Shown: positions 35,086-45,201, counted from the stretch's first letter. The stretch: DNA of 64,000 nt from Xenorhabdus thuongxuanensis (GCF_001908095.1 NZ_MKGR01000001.1:62001-126000), one strand, 5' to 3'. Notes: generated from the letters alone by a model not told the origin. Program-made: numbers and translations.

Positions 35086-35156
35086 TTTACATAATGATGG
35101 TTTTTCGGCATTATCTTGCCGGTTAAAAACTATGGTTGTTACACTTAGAGGATTAG

Positions 35157-35378
35157 ATGGCCAAAGAAGACACTAATTTTGAAATGCAAGGTACTGTTTT
35201 AGAAACACTGCCAAATACTGTGTTTCGCGTTGAATTAGACAACGGACACATTGTCACTGCTCACATCTCAGGAAAAATGCGTAAAAACTATATTCGCATC
35301 CTGACAGGGGACAAGGTTACAGTTGAGCTAACTACATATGATCCGGAAAAAGGACGCATCACTTTCCGTAGCCGCTGA
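35157..35378 (+). CDS. infA: translation initiation factor IF-1
   Basis: IF-1 is a single OB-fold protein that binds the 30S A site during initiation. The 73-residue sequence keeps the core [20 protein letters not shown]. It differs from the very conserved enterobacterial protein at both ends: [12 protein letters not shown] has one extra residue, and the tail reads [15 protein letters not shown] in place of TPYDLSKGRIVFRSR. The start is the only sensible ATG, preceded by AGAGGATT. It stands between aat and convergent clpA. In E. coli a serine tRNA gene (serW) lies between infA and clpA; none is seen here. Confidence 0.96.
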   Translation: MAKEDTNFEMQGTVLETLPNTVFRVELDNGHIVTAHISGKMRKNYIRILTGDKVTVELTTYDPEKGRITFRSR

Positions 35379-35391
35379 TTAAGTTACCTTA

Positions 35392-35434
35392 ACACCACAG
35401 GTGATCGGCATTTTTCAGAATTCACCTGTGGTGT
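35392..35434. terminator. hairpin between convergent infA and clpA
   Basis: The arms ACACCACAGGTGA (35392-35404) and TCACCTGTGGTGT (35422-35434) form a perfect 13-bp stem with a 17-base loop. A T-run (ctttttta) appears about ten bases further on the plus strand. It probably ends infA transcription, 14 bases past its stop. Confidence 0.7.
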
Positions 35435-35521
35435 GATTACAAACTTTTTTATCACCAGTCAGTTACCAGTTTCTATCACTAATATCGCTTATACTTATTC
35501 CGTTTTATACCGTCTATAACG

Positions 35522-37807
35522 TTACAGCACAGCATCTTCTGCTCTCTTTTTATTCGATTTTTGGGCACTCTTAAAATCGTATACCAATGCCTGTTTAACT
35601 TTATCAAGTTTAATCTTGACTGAGCCTCCATGCACTAAAGCGCCAAATAGCAACTCATTCGCCAGTGGTTTTTTGAGATTATCCTGAATTACACGGGCCA
35701 TAGGACGTGCTCCCATCGCCTTATCATAACCTTTGTCACATAACCATTGGCGGGCATCTGCATTGACTTCCAAAGAAACACCTTTTTCATCCAGTTGGGC
35801 TTGTAACTCGACGATAAATTTATCAACAACTTGCTGAATAACTTCAGAAGAGAGTGCATCAAACCAAATGGTGCTATCAAGACGATTACGGAATTCAGGT
35901 GTGAAAATCCGTTTTATCTCTTCCATACCATCCGTGCTATTATCCTGTTCAGTGAACCCAATGGCTTTACGCTGTGTTTCACGTACCCCTGCATTGGTTG
36001 TCATCACCAAAATAACATTGCGAAAATCCGCTTTACGGCCATTATTGTCGGTCAATGTACCATTATCCATAACCTGTAATAACAGGTTAAATACATCAGG
36101 ATGAGCCTTTTCAATCTCATCCAATAACAGTACAGAATGAGGATGTTTGATGATTGCATCGGTCAATAATCCTCCCTGATCATACCCAACATAACCCGGA
36201 GGAGCACCGATTAAACGGCTGACTGTATGGCGTTCCATATATTCTGACATATCAAATCGCAATAATTTGACATTCATTACCTTGGCAAGTTGGACTGTGA
36301 CTTCTGTTTTCCCCACCCCCGTAGGTCCTGCAAACAAGAAAGATCCTACTGGCTTATGATCCTGTCCCAATCCGGCACGGCTCATCTTAATGGCCTCTGT
36401 CAAGGCGGCAATTGCTTTGTCTTGACCAAAGACCAACATTTTCAAACGCTCATCCAGTGTTTTCAATACATCTTTATCACTGGCTGACACAGTTTTTTCT
36501 GGAATACGGGCTATACGAGCAACAACAGACTCAATATCGGCAACATTAATAGTCTTCTTACGGCGACTAGCTGGCACTAACCTGGTCCTTGCTCCAGCCT
36601 CATCAATAACATCAATGGCTTTATCCGGTAAATGACGATCGGTAATATACTTCACAGATAATTCAACTGCTGCCCGAATAGCTTTCGCTGTATAACGAAC
36701 GTCATGATGTGCTTCATATTTAGTACGCAGCCCATTGATAATTTGTACCGTTTCTTCAGAAGAAGGTTCAAGAATGTCAATTTTTTGGAACCGACGAGCC
36801 AAAGCCCGATCTTTTTCAAAAATATTGCTAAACTCGTGGTAAGTCGTTGAGCCAATTACCCGTATACGCCCACTGGACAACAGCGGTTTAATAAGATTAG
36901 CTGCGTCCACCTGCCCACCTGAGGCAGCACCCGCACCAATAATAGTATGGATTTCGTCAATAAAGAGAATGCTTTTACTATCCTGCTCCAACGTTTTTAA
37001 CAAAGACTTGAAGCGCTTCTCAAAATCGCCGCGATATTTTGTACCTGCCAACAACGAGCCAATATCCAAAGAATAGATGGTACAATCCTGCATAACTTCG
37101 GGAACATTCTTTTGCACGATACACCATGCAAGCCCTTCAGCAATGGCCGTCTTACCAACTCCCGATTCTCCAACAAACAAAGGATTATTCTTACGGCGAC
37201 GACAGAGTACCTGAATAGTTCTCTCCAATTCACTATGACGGCCAACAAGCGGATCAATTTGCCCTTTCTGTGCCAATTGATTCAGGTTGGTTGTGAAGTT
37301 CTCCAATCGATCTTCACTAACTACCTGTTCTTCCGGAACCGGATTGATACTATGATGGGCATCATTATCTGATTCATCTTTACGCGTGCCATGAGAGATA
37401 AAATTCACAACATCTAAACGACTGACGTCGTGCTTACGCAATAAATAAGCAGCCTGGGACTCCTGTTCACTAAAAATAGCAACTAAGACGTTCGCCCCTG
37501 AAACCTCCGAACGCCCCGAAGATTGAACATGAAACACCGCACGTTGCAAAACACGCTGAAAACTTAGTGTAGGTTGTGTATCCCTGTCATCATTCTCAGA
37601 TAGTAGGGGGGTGGTTTCTGCAATAAAATTTTCTAGCTCTTGGCGTAACATTGCCAGATCGACTTTACAAGCCTCCAGTGCTTCCCGCGCTGATGTGTTA
37701 CTTAACAACGCCAGCAACAGGTGCTCTACAGTCATAAATTCATGTCTGTTATCCTTTGCTTTGGCAAAAGCAATATTGAGACTAAGTTCCAGTTCTTGAT
37801 TGAGCAT
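35522..37807 (-). CDS. clpA: ClpAP protease ATP-binding subunit ClpA
   Basis: ClpA is the hexameric Hsp100 unfoldase that feeds ClpP. The 761-residue protein starts [20 protein letters not shown], and has the N-terminal repeat domain that binds ClpS. Two AAA+ modules follow, with Walker [11 protein letters not shown] and [10 protein letters not shown] and Walker [11 protein letters not shown] and [10 protein letters not shown]. The ATG at 37805-37807 is chosen over a GTG two codons upstream, because it gives the exact family N-terminus with AGGAGG at good spacing. clpS lies upstream on the same strand. Confidence 0.98.
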   Translation of the reverse strand: MLNQELELSLNIAFAKAKDNRHEFMTVEHLLLALLSNTSAREALEACKVDLAMLRQELENFIAETTPLLSENDDRDTQPTLSFQRVLQRAVFHVQSSGRSEVSGANVLVAIFSEQESQAAYLLRKHDVSRLDVVNFISHGTRKDESDNDAHHSINPVPEEQVVSEDRLENFTTNLNQLAQKGQIDPLVGRHSELERTIQVLCRRRKNNPLFVGESGVGKTAIAEGLAWCIVQKNVPEVMQDCTIYSLDIGSLLAGTKYRGDFEKRFKSLLKTLEQDSKSILFIDEIHTIIGAGAASGGQVDAANLIKPLLSSGRIRVIGSTTYHEFSNIFEKDRALARRFQKIDILEPSSEETVQIINGLRTKYEAHHDVRYTAKAIRAAVELSVKYITDRHLPDKAIDVIDEAGARTRLVPASRRKKTINVADIESVVARIARIPEKTVSASDKDVLKTLDERLKMLVFGQDKAIAALTEAIKMSRAGLGQDHKPVGSFLFAGPTGVGKTEVTVQLAKVMNVKLLRFDMSEYMERHTVSRLIGAPPGYVGYDQGGLLTDAIIKHPHSVLLLDEIEKAHPDVFNLLLQVMDNGTLTDNNGRKADFRNVILVMTTNAGVRETQRKAIGFTEQDNSTDGMEEIKRIFTPEFRNRLDSTIWFDALSSEVIQQVVDKFIVELQAQLDEKGVSLEVNADARQWLCDKGYDKAMGARPMARVIQDNLKKPLANELLFGALVHGGSVKIKLDKVKQALVYDFKSAQKSNKKRAEDAVL

Positions 37808-37839
37808 AAGCACCTCCTCCTAAATTTCAGTAAGCCAGA

Positions 37840-38160
37840 TCAGACTTTTTCCAGCGTGCAAAGTAACGGATGCTCGTGCTCCTTAGCATACATGTTCACT
37901 TGCGCAGCTTTAGTTTCTGCGACCTCTGCCGTATAAATTCCGCAAATTGCTTTCCCTTTGTAATGGACATCCAGCATTAGTTGCGTTGCTCGTTCAACAT
38001 CATAAGAAAAGAACTTTCGCAGTACGTCAACCACAAACTCCATAGGGGTATAATCATCATTGTTAAGAATAACCTTATACATGGATGGTGGTTGTAACTT
38101 TTGTTTTGCATCATCCTCAATAAATTCTTCAACTTTCAAATTGTTATAAAACTCAGTCAT
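37840..38160 (-). CDS. clpS: ATP-dependent Clp protease adaptor ClpS
   Basis: ClpS is the N-recognin that binds N-degrons (Leu, Phe, Tyr, Trp) and hands them to ClpA. The 106-residue protein has a variable N-terminal arm and then [20 protein letters not shown], containing the conserved N-end binding residues. It ends [15 protein letters not shown]. It is 32 bases upstream of clpA in one unit and divergent from cspD, the standard order. Confidence 0.97.
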   Translation of the reverse strand: MTEFYNNLKVEEFIEDDAKQKLQPPSMYKVILNNDDYTPMEFVVDVLRKFFSYDVERATQLMLDVHYKGKAICGIYTAEVAETKAAQVNMYAKEHEHPLLCTLEKV

Positions 38161-38486
38161 TATTCTTCCGCTGGGTATTAACTGTCCACTGGATTTTAGT
38201 ATGAACTAATTCATCCTACTGTTATATATTTTATCACCTCATAAAGTACTCTGCTTACCTCCCTCCTTGATTAGCGGAGCAGAATTTTACCTAAAAATCG
38301 GATACCGTTACCTATATCAAACTTTAGTCATTTAAGACAACCTGATGTTGTTTATATGCTTGACGACATAATGAATTTCACTACAGTATATTTTATGAAC
38401 ACCGCTTCCTGTCTGGGCGTTTGTTCATATTTTGAATTTTTTAGTGACTCCTAAACCCGAAATCGTGATACGAGGGATAGAGAAGT
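38161..38486. other. clpS-cspD divergent spacer
   Basis: 326 bases with no supported gene. It carries the divergent promoters for clpSA (minus) and cspD (plus). A plausible cspD promoter is listed separately. Confidence 0.6.
38360..38387 (+). promoter_or_regulatory. possible cspD promoter
   Basis: TTGACG at 38360-38365 is followed after 16 bases by TACAGT at 38382-38387. Transcription would begin near 38394, giving a leader of about 90 bases before cspD. Matches are partial, so confidence is limited. Confidence 0.35.
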
Positions 38487-38714
38487 ATGGAAACAGGTAC
38501 TGTTAAATGGTTCAATAATGCAAAGGGCTTTGGATTTATCTGCCCAGCCAGCGGGGGCGAGGATATATTCGCTCACTATTCAACCATTCAGATGGATGGT
38601 TATAGGACGCTGAAAGCTGGACAAAAAGTGAACTTTAGCGTTCATCAAGGCCCTAAAGGTAACCATGCCAGTCTCATTGTACCCCTGGAAAATGGTTCAA
38701 AATCAAAAAAATAG
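38487..38714 (+). CDS. cspD: cold shock-like protein CspD
   Basis: CspD is a stationary-phase and starvation-induced cold-shock-domain protein that in E. coli binds single-stranded DNA and inhibits replication. The 75-residue protein starts METGTVKWFNNAKGFGFICP, with RNP1-like KGFGFI and RNP2-like DIFAHYS. Unlike CspA it has a short C-terminal extension, as in E. coli CspD (74). It is divergent from clpSA. A perfect terminator hairpin follows. Confidence 0.96.
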   Translation: METGTVKWFNNAKGFGFICPASGGEDIFAHYSTIQMDGYRTLKAGQKVNFSVHQGPKGNHASLIVPLENGSKSKK

Positions 38715-38737
38715 TGACCCGATAAATTCGTAATTTC

Positions 38738-38774
38738 CACGCCACAAATAGACAATAAGCTTATTTGTGGCGTG
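38738..38774. terminator. hairpin between cspD and macB
   Basis: The arms CACGCCACAAATA (38738-38750) and TATTTGTGGCGTG (38762-38774) form a perfect 13-bp stem with an 11-base loop between convergent cspD and macB. It ends four bases before the macB stop codon. Confidence 0.8.
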
Positions 38775-38778
38775 CTAT

Positions 38779-40737
38779 TTATTCCCTTGCCAAAGCCTCT
38801 ATAGGATCGAGGTGAGCAGCATTTCTTGCAGGCAGGAAACCAAATATTATCCCTATTGCCGTTGAACAACCAAATGCGATGATAAATGCAGTGATGTTAT
38901 AAACGAAATTCCAGTTCGGTAACATTAATTGCGCCATAAAAGAAAGGCTGTATGACAGAATAATCCCCAGTATCCCCCCTATTAAACAAACCAAAACGGC
39001 TTCAATAAGGAATTGCTGCATAATGTCACTGGTTCTGGCTCCTACTGCCATACGAATACCAATCTCTCTTGTACGTTCGGTAACTGATACCAACATGATA
39101 TTCATGACACCAATTCCCCCGACAACCAAGGATATTACCGCAACTAACGTTAAAAATATTTGCATCGTCCGTGTTGTTTTATCCATTATTTTAATAGTGT
39201 TATTCACATTATAAGTGTGAAAGTCTTTTTTACCGTGGCGGAACATCAACAACTGATTAAGTTTTTCTTCCGCTGCATTGGACTCATAGCCATCTTTCAA
39301 TCTGACAACGATCGAATTCAAGTAACTTTGATTCATCAAACGGCTATTCATCGTACTGTAAGGTACCCAAACTTGTAATGCATCACTGCCATAAAGATTT
39401 TGCCCGCTAGCAATTACCCCTATCACTGTCAAGGGCATATTTGTTAACAGTAACTTTTTGCCTATCACATTATCCTGGTAAGAAAAGAACTTCTTACGTG
39501 TTTTCTCATCAATGATAACCACTTGAGACTGACGCTCAATCATGTCTGAAGTAAAAGGGATGCCTTGAGAAAGCTTCATGGCATATACCTGAAAAAAATC
39601 ACTTCCTACTCCCGATATTTGTGCTTTAGCATCCATATTCCCTTGACGCAAACGCCCGCTATTCACAAATTCGGGAGAAGCAGCCTGAACATAGGGCTGA
39701 GATTTTATTGCCGGAATATCAGTAAGTTTCAATGCCTGCATATCCAAAGCGTTATCACTGCCAAAATCTTTTCCCGGATAAATCGTTATGGAGTTAGTGG
39801 CAATAGATTTAATATGTGATAACACCATCGATTTTGCTGCATCACCAATCACTAAGATCGTTACGACAGAAGCAATGCCTATTATAATTCCAAGCATTGT
39901 TAACAGAGTACGTAGCTTATTCACACTCATGGCGCGCCATGCCATCAATAAAGCTTCATTAAAACGTCCCCAGATTTGTTGCACTGGAGAGGTTTTTACA
40001 TTAACAGTTTCTGTATCTACAGCCGAAGAGATATGAGACAATGTTTGATGTTTAGAAGAGCGCACCTCACTAACAATACGCCCATCTTTAATTTCAATCA
40101 CTCTTTGCGCCTGTGCCGCAATATTGGGATCGTGAGTAACAATAACAACCGTATGTCCCTGTTGACAGAGTTTCTTCAAGATATCCATCATTTCACGGCC
40201 GGAAGTACTATCCAATGCGCCTGTCGGTTCATCTGCAAGAATGACCTGGCCACCATTCATAAGTGCCCTGGCAATACTGACCCGTTGTTGCTGTCCACCT
40301 GAAAGTTGGCTTGGTCGATAGTTAATCCGATTTGCCAATCCAAGGCTCTTTAGCAATTCAATAGCCCGCTTACGACGTTGTATTTTGGAAATACCGGAAT
40401 AAATTGCCGGAATCTCAACATTTTGTTCAGCGGTCAAATGAGTCAATAAATGGTAGCGCTGAAAAATGAACCCAAAATATTCCCTGCGTAACTCTGCCAA
40501 CTGATCATTATCCAAGTCAGCAATATTTCTTCCTGCAACCCAATATTCTCCATTGCTAGGTTTATCCAAACAGCCAAGTATATTCATTAAAGTAGACTTA
40601 CCTGAACCGGAAGCTCCAACAATAGCCACCATTTCTCCGGTCTGTATAGATAATGAAATATTATCCAGAACAGTGACTTGTTCTTCTCCAGCCGGATAGC
40701 TACGACTAACGCCTTTTAGTTCCAGTAACGTGCTCAT
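38779..40737 (-). CDS. macB: macrolide export ATP-binding/permease protein MacB
   Basis: MacB is a tripartite ABC transporter (mechanotransmission type) that works with MacA and TolC to expel macrolides, enterotoxin or peptides from the periplasm. The 652-residue protein has an N-terminal ATPase: Walker A GASGSGKST, signature [15 protein letters not shown], Walker B ILADEPTGALD, switch VTHD. A membrane helix, a large periplasmic domain (about residues 300-525) and three C-terminal helices follow. E. coli MacB is 648. It follows macA by two bases. Confidence 0.97.
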   Translation of the reverse strand: MSTLLELKGVSRSYPAGEEQVTVLDNISLSIQTGEMVAIVGASGSGKSTLMNILGCLDKPSNGEYWVAGRNIADLDNDQLAELRREYFGFIFQRYHLLTHLTAEQNVEIPAIYSGISKIQRRKRAIELLKSLGLANRINYRPSQLSGGQQQRVSIARALMNGGQVILADEPTGALDSTSGREMMDILKKLCQQGHTVVIVTHDPNIAAQAQRVIEIKDGRIVSEVRSSKHQTLSHISSAVDTETVNVKTSPVQQIWGRFNEALLMAWRAMSVNKLRTLLTMLGIIIGIASVVTILVIGDAAKSMVLSHIKSIATNSITIYPGKDFGSDNALDMQALKLTDIPAIKSQPYVQAASPEFVNSGRLRQGNMDAKAQISGVGSDFFQVYAMKLSQGIPFTSDMIERQSQVVIIDEKTRKKFFSYQDNVIGKKLLLTNMPLTVIGVIASGQNLYGSDALQVWVPYSTMNSRLMNQSYLNSIVVRLKDGYESNAAEEKLNQLLMFRHGKKDFHTYNVNNTIKIMDKTTRTMQIFLTLVAVISLVVGGIGVMNIMLVSVTERTREIGIRMAVGARTSDIMQQFLIEAVLVCLIGGILGIILSYSLSFMAQLMLPNWNFVYNITAFIIAFGCSTAIGIIFGFLPARNAAHLDPIEALARE

Positions 40738-40739
40738 TA

Positions 40740-41885
40740 TTACTCCTCTACGCTACTATCGCTGCGACCGGTGATCACACGTTCACTTTCCTTCAATCCA
40801 GAGAGCACCTGAACATTAGCGTTATCAAAGGCTCCTATCGTGATTTTACGTTTTTCTGCTTTGCCATTATGCAAGACACTCACTTCATATTGCGTAGAAG
40901 ATAAAGATTGAGCTGAAGACGTATATTGGTGAGAAGATATCTCCAAAGCTGAAATTGGGATCATCAATACATTATGCAGAGTCTGAAGCTCTATTTTTAC
41001 TTGGGCAGTCATCTGCAAACGCAAAATATGTTTGGGATTAGGTAATTCAAAGCGGGCATAGTAGAAAATAGCGTTATTTACAGCTTGCGGTGTTGGTAAA
41101 ATATCTTTCAGGACGCTGTGAAATTGCCTTCCTGGTGCCCCTAAAATGGTAAATGAGACTTTCTGTCCGGGCTCTAAATTGATGACATCAGCCTCCGATA
41201 CTTCTGCATTAACAATCATGGTATCGAGATTTGCAAGTGTCAGGATGGTCGGTGCTTGCTGTGCAGCAATCACGGTTTGTCCTTGGAATGTTTTAATATC
41301 TGTCACAATGCCCTCTATTGGGGCAGTAATTCTGGTATATTGCAAATTCGTTTTTGCCGTATCAAGTTTGGCCTTATTTTGCTTAATTTGTGCTGTCAAG
41401 TCGTCAGTTCTGGCAGCCTTAGACTGCATATCTGTTATGCTGGAGTCCAATTCTTGATGGGATGTTAAATGTAGTTTAAACAAATGCTTCAGGCGGTTTA
41501 CTTTGAGCTGCGCAAGTTTTAATTCAGCCTGCGCCCCACGGAGGTTAGCCTCCAGTGATTTTGCTGTTTCCTGAATTTCCTCCACAGCATTCTTTGCTGT
41601 CTGTGGATCAATCAATGCCAGTAATTGGCCTTGTTTAACCTTATCCCCCAATTTCACATAGAGCTCTTTCAACTGACCACTAACCTGAGCCCCTACGTCA
41701 ACTTTACTGACCGCATCCAATTTACCCACCGCCAGAACATTTCTTCCAAAATCTCCCTTTATCACTGCACTGGTCTGATATGTGATAGGCTTTGGCAGAT
41801 AGAAAAAATAGCACCATACAGAGACAATAGCTATGAGAACAAGCCCAGCTCCAATCCTGCGATACTTGGTAGAAAGAAGTTTCAT
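40740..41885 (-). CDS. macA: macrolide efflux periplasmic adaptor MacA
   Basis: MacA is the membrane-fusion adaptor that links MacB to TolC and stimulates its ATPase. The 381-residue protein has an N-terminal membrane anchor (about residues 10-28), a lipoyl half GQVSGQLKELYVKLGDKVKQ, an alpha-helical hairpin (about residues 90-175) and beta-barrel domains. The ATG at 41883-41885 is preferred over TTG codons just upstream; GGTGGG lies nine bases before it. The macA-macB pair is translationally close. Confidence 0.95.
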   Translation of the reverse strand: MKLLSTKYRRIGAGLVLIAIVSVWCYFFYLPKPITYQTSAVIKGDFGRNVLAVGKLDAVSKVDVGAQVSGQLKELYVKLGDKVKQGQLLALIDPQTAKNAVEEIQETAKSLEANLRGAQAELKLAQLKVNRLKHLFKLHLTSHQELDSSITDMQSKAARTDDLTAQIKQNKAKLDTAKTNLQYTRITAPIEGIVTDIKTFQGQTVIAAQQAPTILTLANLDTMIVNAEVSEADVINLEPGQKVSFTILGAPGRQFHSVLKDILPTPQAVNNAIFYYARFELPNPKHILRLQMTAQVKIELQTLHNVLMIPISALEISSHQYTSSAQSLSSTQYEVSVLHNGKAEKRKITIGAFDNANVQVLSGLKESERVITGRSDSSVEE

Positions 41886-42409
41886 CAACAAATACCCACC
41901 ATTAAAATATGCTATCTAATTACTTCACTTGCACTTTACTGTAAAAAACATAAACAAACCCTATCAACGGGATATTTCTGATAAGAAAACTTGCGGATAT
42001 CCGCTCAGAACCAACCCACAAGGGACGTAAATTACGCAAACGGGTTGTATGATACCCTCCAATCTGTTTTTCACTGAATGGTAGAATAATTTGTAAATCA
42101 CGTTTTCTTGCAGAGTTTTCATCCCTAGAGTGATAAAAATCAAACTCATTAAAACGATAGAGTTCCGGTTTAGGTGATAATCGGTTTATCTCCTACATTC
42201 CCCCTTTTCTATATCGGATTTACTTAATTTTATTTATCACTCCTATTCTATGGGAGATTAAAAAGTGCGTTGAGTTTCAGTATGTTTCCCTTTATCCTAC
42301 TTGTTATTTCAATGTAAATTTTTTCTCTGTATATTTATTGCCCTTTTCGTCTCGTTTTCGTTATTAAGATCAGATAAGAAATGTTTTTTATTGGATAAGG
42401 ATGTGGATC
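41886..42409. other. macA-lysO divergent spacer with a start-less open frame
   Basis: About 520 bases. On the minus strand a frame stays open for about 92 codons from just after a TAG (near 42195) down to a TAA at 41920-41922. It has no ATG, GTG or TTG near its beginning. Its translation (for example HTTRLRNLRPLWVG) looks protein-like but I do not recognise it. An exact 12-bp palindrome gcggatatccgc occurs at 41993-42004. Promoters for macAB and lysO must also lie here. Confidence 0.45.
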
Positions 42410-43312
42410 ATGTACTCAGGATTATTAATTATTCTCCTGCCTTTGGCTCTGGGCTACGTTATTCATCTGAATAATAAATCGACGCTAACCCTCGTTCATC
42501 AGCTACTCAATGTCATGGTTTATATCATTCTCATTCTGATGGGGATCAGCCTTGCGATGCTAGAAAACCTGGGCGATCATTTACTTTCCATCTTGCTGTA
42601 TGCAACAACATTTTTCCTGTGCATTTTTATAATTAATATGCTAATGCTTTTCCTCTTGGATAAACGAGATCCGTGGATTATTAATACACATAAACAGGAA
42701 AAACCCCCTTCCCGATTACATATGGCTCTGGATTCTGTCAAATTATGCGGTGCATTAGTATTGGGATTTCTGATTGGATTAACAGGCTGGTCAGTGTTTC
42801 ATTTTTCCAACCGAGCTAGCGAAATTGCCTTGATTTTTTTACTCTTTCTAGTTGGAATTCAACTGCGCAATAACGGTATGAGCTTAAAGCAAACACTGTT
42901 GAATCGTCGTGGTACGATTATCGCTATCGTGGTTGCCATTAGTTCTCTGTTAGGTGGTGTACTGGCTGCATTTTTACTGGGATTACCGACTAAAACTGGC
43001 CTTGCCATTGCATCAGGATACGGTTGGTATTCCCTCTCCGGTATTTTAATTTCCGACGCTTACGGGCCTGTGCTTGGTAGCACTGCATTTTTCAATGACT
43101 TAGCTCGTGAATTGGCGTCCATTATGCTTATTCCCATGCTAATAAATCGCTACCGTTCAACCGCATTAGGTTTAACAGGAGCAGCCTCAATTGACTTTAC
43201 CTTACCAATCTTACAACGCTGTGGTGGTGTCAATATCGTACCGACAGCCATCGTTCATGGTTTTATATTGAGCTTACTAACTCCTTTGTTCATCGCATTG
43301 TTTACCCAATAA
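42410..43312 (+). CDS. lysO: L-lysine exporter LysO (YbjE)
   Basis: LysO exports lysine and the antimetabolite thialysine across the inner membrane. The 300-residue protein has about eight membrane segments and the family phrases FLVGIQLRNNGMSLKQ, ASGYGWYSLSGILISDAYGP and FFNDLARELASIMLIP. The conserved acidic residues needed for transport are within these. ATG at 42410 gives MYSGLLIILLPL, matching E. coli MFSGLLIILVPL; an ATG three codons upstream is less likely. It is monocistronic. In E. coli it is controlled by ArgP. Confidence 0.95.
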   Translation: MYSGLLIILLPLALGYVIHLNNKSTLTLVHQLLNVMVYIILILMGISLAMLENLGDHLLSILLYATTFFLCIFIINMLMLFLLDKRDPWIINTHKQEKPPSRLHMALDSVKLCGALVLGFLIGLTGWSVFHFSNRASEIALIFLLFLVGIQLRNNGMSLKQTLLNRRGTIIAIVVAISSLLGGVLAAFLLGLPTKTGLAIASGYGWYSLSGILISDAYGPVLGSTAFFNDLARELASIMLIPMLINRYRSTALGLTGAASIDFTLPILQRCGGVNIVPTAIVHGFILSLLTPLFIALFTQ

Positions 43313-43488
43313 ATGGTTTACGCATAAAAAGTAATCCTAGATTAGTATATAAATTGAATAAAAAAATTTTTAATATAAAAATTAAGCTATATAGCTAATA
43401 AAAAGAGTGAAAGAAGATCTGAAAAATGTCGGAAAATTGATTAGTTAACTTATTAATTCGATTAAAATAACAATTTTATGCAGATATC

Positions 43489-43507
43489 ATTGCATAATTA
43501 TTCTTAT
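43489..43507 (+). promoter_or_regulatory. possible ArgR box upstream of artP
   Basis: The sequence attgcataattattcttat approximates the ARG-box consensus (TGAATWWWWATTCA). It lies 45 bases before artP. ArgR represses the art genes in E. coli. Only one good box is seen where two are usual. Confidence 0.4.
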
Positions 43508-43551
43508 GGGATTAATATCGCACCAATCAATTAACTATTCATATTTTTCAC

Positions 43552-44280
43552 ATGAGCATTCAATTAAAAAACGTAAATTGTTTCTATGGCTCACATCAGG
43601 CTCTCTTCGATATCAATTTTGAATGTGATTCGGGAGAAACTGTTGTGTTGCTGGGGCCTAGTGGGGCTGGAAAGAGTTCTTTGCTGCGTGTGTTGAATTT
43701 ACTGGAGATGCCTCGTTCTGGGTTACTCAATGTGGTAACGCACCAATTTGATTTCAAACAACAACCTAACCACAAAGAAATTCTCGCATTGCGCCAAAAA
43801 GTTGGCATGGTCTTTCAACAATATAATCTATGGCCACACTTAACCGTGATGGATAATTTAATTGAAGCACCTTGTCGAGTATTACAGCAATCCAAACAAC
43901 AAGCACGGGAAAAAGCGGCAAAACTCCTTTCCCGACTTCGTTTGGACCAATTCACCAACCGTTTTCCACTGCACCTTTCCGGTGGACAACAACAACGGGT
44001 TGCCATTGCACGTGCATTAATGATGGAACCTCAGGTTCTATTGTTTGATGAACCCACTGCTGCACTCGATCCCGAAATCACTTCCCAAGTCATTGATATT
44101 ATAAAAGAGCTAGCAGGAACTGGTATCACTCAGGTTATAGTGACTCATGAAGTGGAATTTGCTCGCAAAACATCAAGTCAAGTTGTATACATGGAACAGG
44201 GACGCATTATCGAAAAAGGTGACGCTACACATTTTATGCATCCTCAAACAAAAGCCTTTGCTCACTATTTATCACACTGA
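43552..44280 (+). CDS. artP: arginine ABC transporter ATP-binding protein ArtP
   Basis: ArtP drives arginine import with ArtQ, ArtM and the periplasmic binding protein. The 242-residue protein starts [20 protein letters not shown], with Walker [11 protein letters not shown]-loop [12 protein letters not shown], signature [15 protein letters not shown] and Walker [13 protein letters not shown]. Length equals E. coli (242). First gene of artPIQM. A short tandem duplication (15 bp twice) covers its stop codon at 44267-44296. Confidence 0.97.
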   Translation: MSIQLKNVNCFYGSHQALFDINFECDSGETVVLLGPSGAGKSSLLRVLNLLEMPRSGLLNVVTHQFDFKQQPNHKEILALRQKVGMVFQQYNLWPHLTVMDNLIEAPCRVLQQSKQQAREKAAKLLSRLRLDQFTNRFPLHLSGGQQQRVAIARALMMEPQVLLFDEPTAALDPEITSQVIDIIKELAGTGITQVIVTHEVEFARKTSSQVVYMEQGRIIEKGDATHFMHPQTKAFAHYLSH

Positions 44281-44296
44281 AATTTATCACACTGAA
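44267..44296 (+). repeat. 15-bp tandem duplication across the artP stop codon
   Basis: The unit tttatcacactgaaa occurs twice head to tail. The first copy carries the artP TGA stop; the second lies just after it. It looks like a recent slippage or duplication event and is harmless to the gene. Confidence 0.85.
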
Positions 44297-44452
44297 ACAT
44301 CATATTGGATCTATAAACTCGATAGATTTCAAGCTACTACCCCCCTGTAAAATAGCAGCTTGAAAGATGAAGTGGATATATCGATAATCGATTACAAAAC
44401 AAACATCAAAGCAGTTATCAACCATAAAGTTCATAAACAACAGGATATTGCT

Positions 44453-45190
44453 ATGAAGAAATTATTGTTTGCGGCCTTATTAAGTGCAGTGACCTTGTCA
44501 GCAACCGCAACGGAGAAATCAACTCTCCGTTTTGCGACGGAAGCAACTTACCCTCCATTTGAATTTATTGATGCAAACAATAAGATTCAAGGATTCGACG
44601 TCGATTTGGCGAATGCCATATGTGCAAAGCTCAACGCAGAATGTACATTCACCAACCAAGCTTTCGATAGCCTCATTCCCAGCTTAAAATTCCGTCGTTT
44701 TGATGTTTTGATGGCGGGTATCGACATCACTCCAGATCGCCAAAAACAAGTTGATTTTACCCAAACTTATTATGATAACTCTGCCATTTTCGTTGCTACC
44801 AAAGGGAAGTTTGCTCAAGTTGCCTACCTCAAAGGTAAGCAAGTAGGTACCCAGAATGGCACTACACACCAGAAGTATTTGATGGAGCAACATAAGGAGC
44901 TGAAGACCGTGCCTTATGACAGCTATCAAAATGCAATCCTCGATTTAAAAAATGGTCGAATTGATGCGTTGTTCGGTGATACTGCCGTCGTCAATGAATG
45001 GCTAAAAAAGAATAAAGAATTAAGCACGGTTGGCGATAAGGTGACAGACAAAAACTACTTTGGTATCGGTTTAGGTATTGCAGTTCGCAAAGGTAATACT
45101 GAGTTGCTGGATAAACTGAACAAAGCACTAATGGAAGTTAAACAAGACGGTACTTACGACACCATCTACAAAAAATGGTTTAAACAATAA
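44453..45190 (+). CDS. artI: arginine ABC transporter periplasmic binding protein
   Basis: This 245-residue solute-binding protein of family 3 captures arginine or a related amino acid in the periplasm. The signal peptide ([19 protein letters not shown], residues 1-19) precedes mature [19 protein letters not shown] and [23 protein letters not shown] at 44453 with AGGA upstream is chosen; an upstream in-frame ATG (44360) would hide the signal peptide behind 31 unrelated residues. Position between artP and artQ equals E. coli artI; a separate artJ is absent, so this may be the only binding protein. Confidence 0.94.
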   Translation: MKKLLFAALLSAVTLSATATEKSTLRFATEATYPPFEFIDANNKIQGFDVDLANAICAKLNAECTFTNQAFDSLIPSLKFRRFDVLMAGIDITPDRQKQVDFTQTYYDNSAIFVATKGKFAQVAYLKGKQVGTQNGTTHQKYLMEQHKELKTVPYDSYQNAILDLKNGRIDALFGDTAVVNEWLKKNKELSTVGDKVTDKNYFGIGLGIAVRKGNTELLDKLNKALMEVKQDGTYDTIYKKWFKQ

Positions 45191-45201
45191 ACTCAATCCT
45201 A

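Noticed and set aside
41993-42004. 12-bp palindrome gcggatatccgc as an operator
   Set aside because: It lies inside the start-less frame, and a short palindrome alone is too weak. It is recorded in the spacer entry only.
41964-42149. 61-codon frame on the minus strand upstream of macA
   Set aside because: It overlaps the longer start-less frame in another register and has no recognisable product. Neither is called as a gene.
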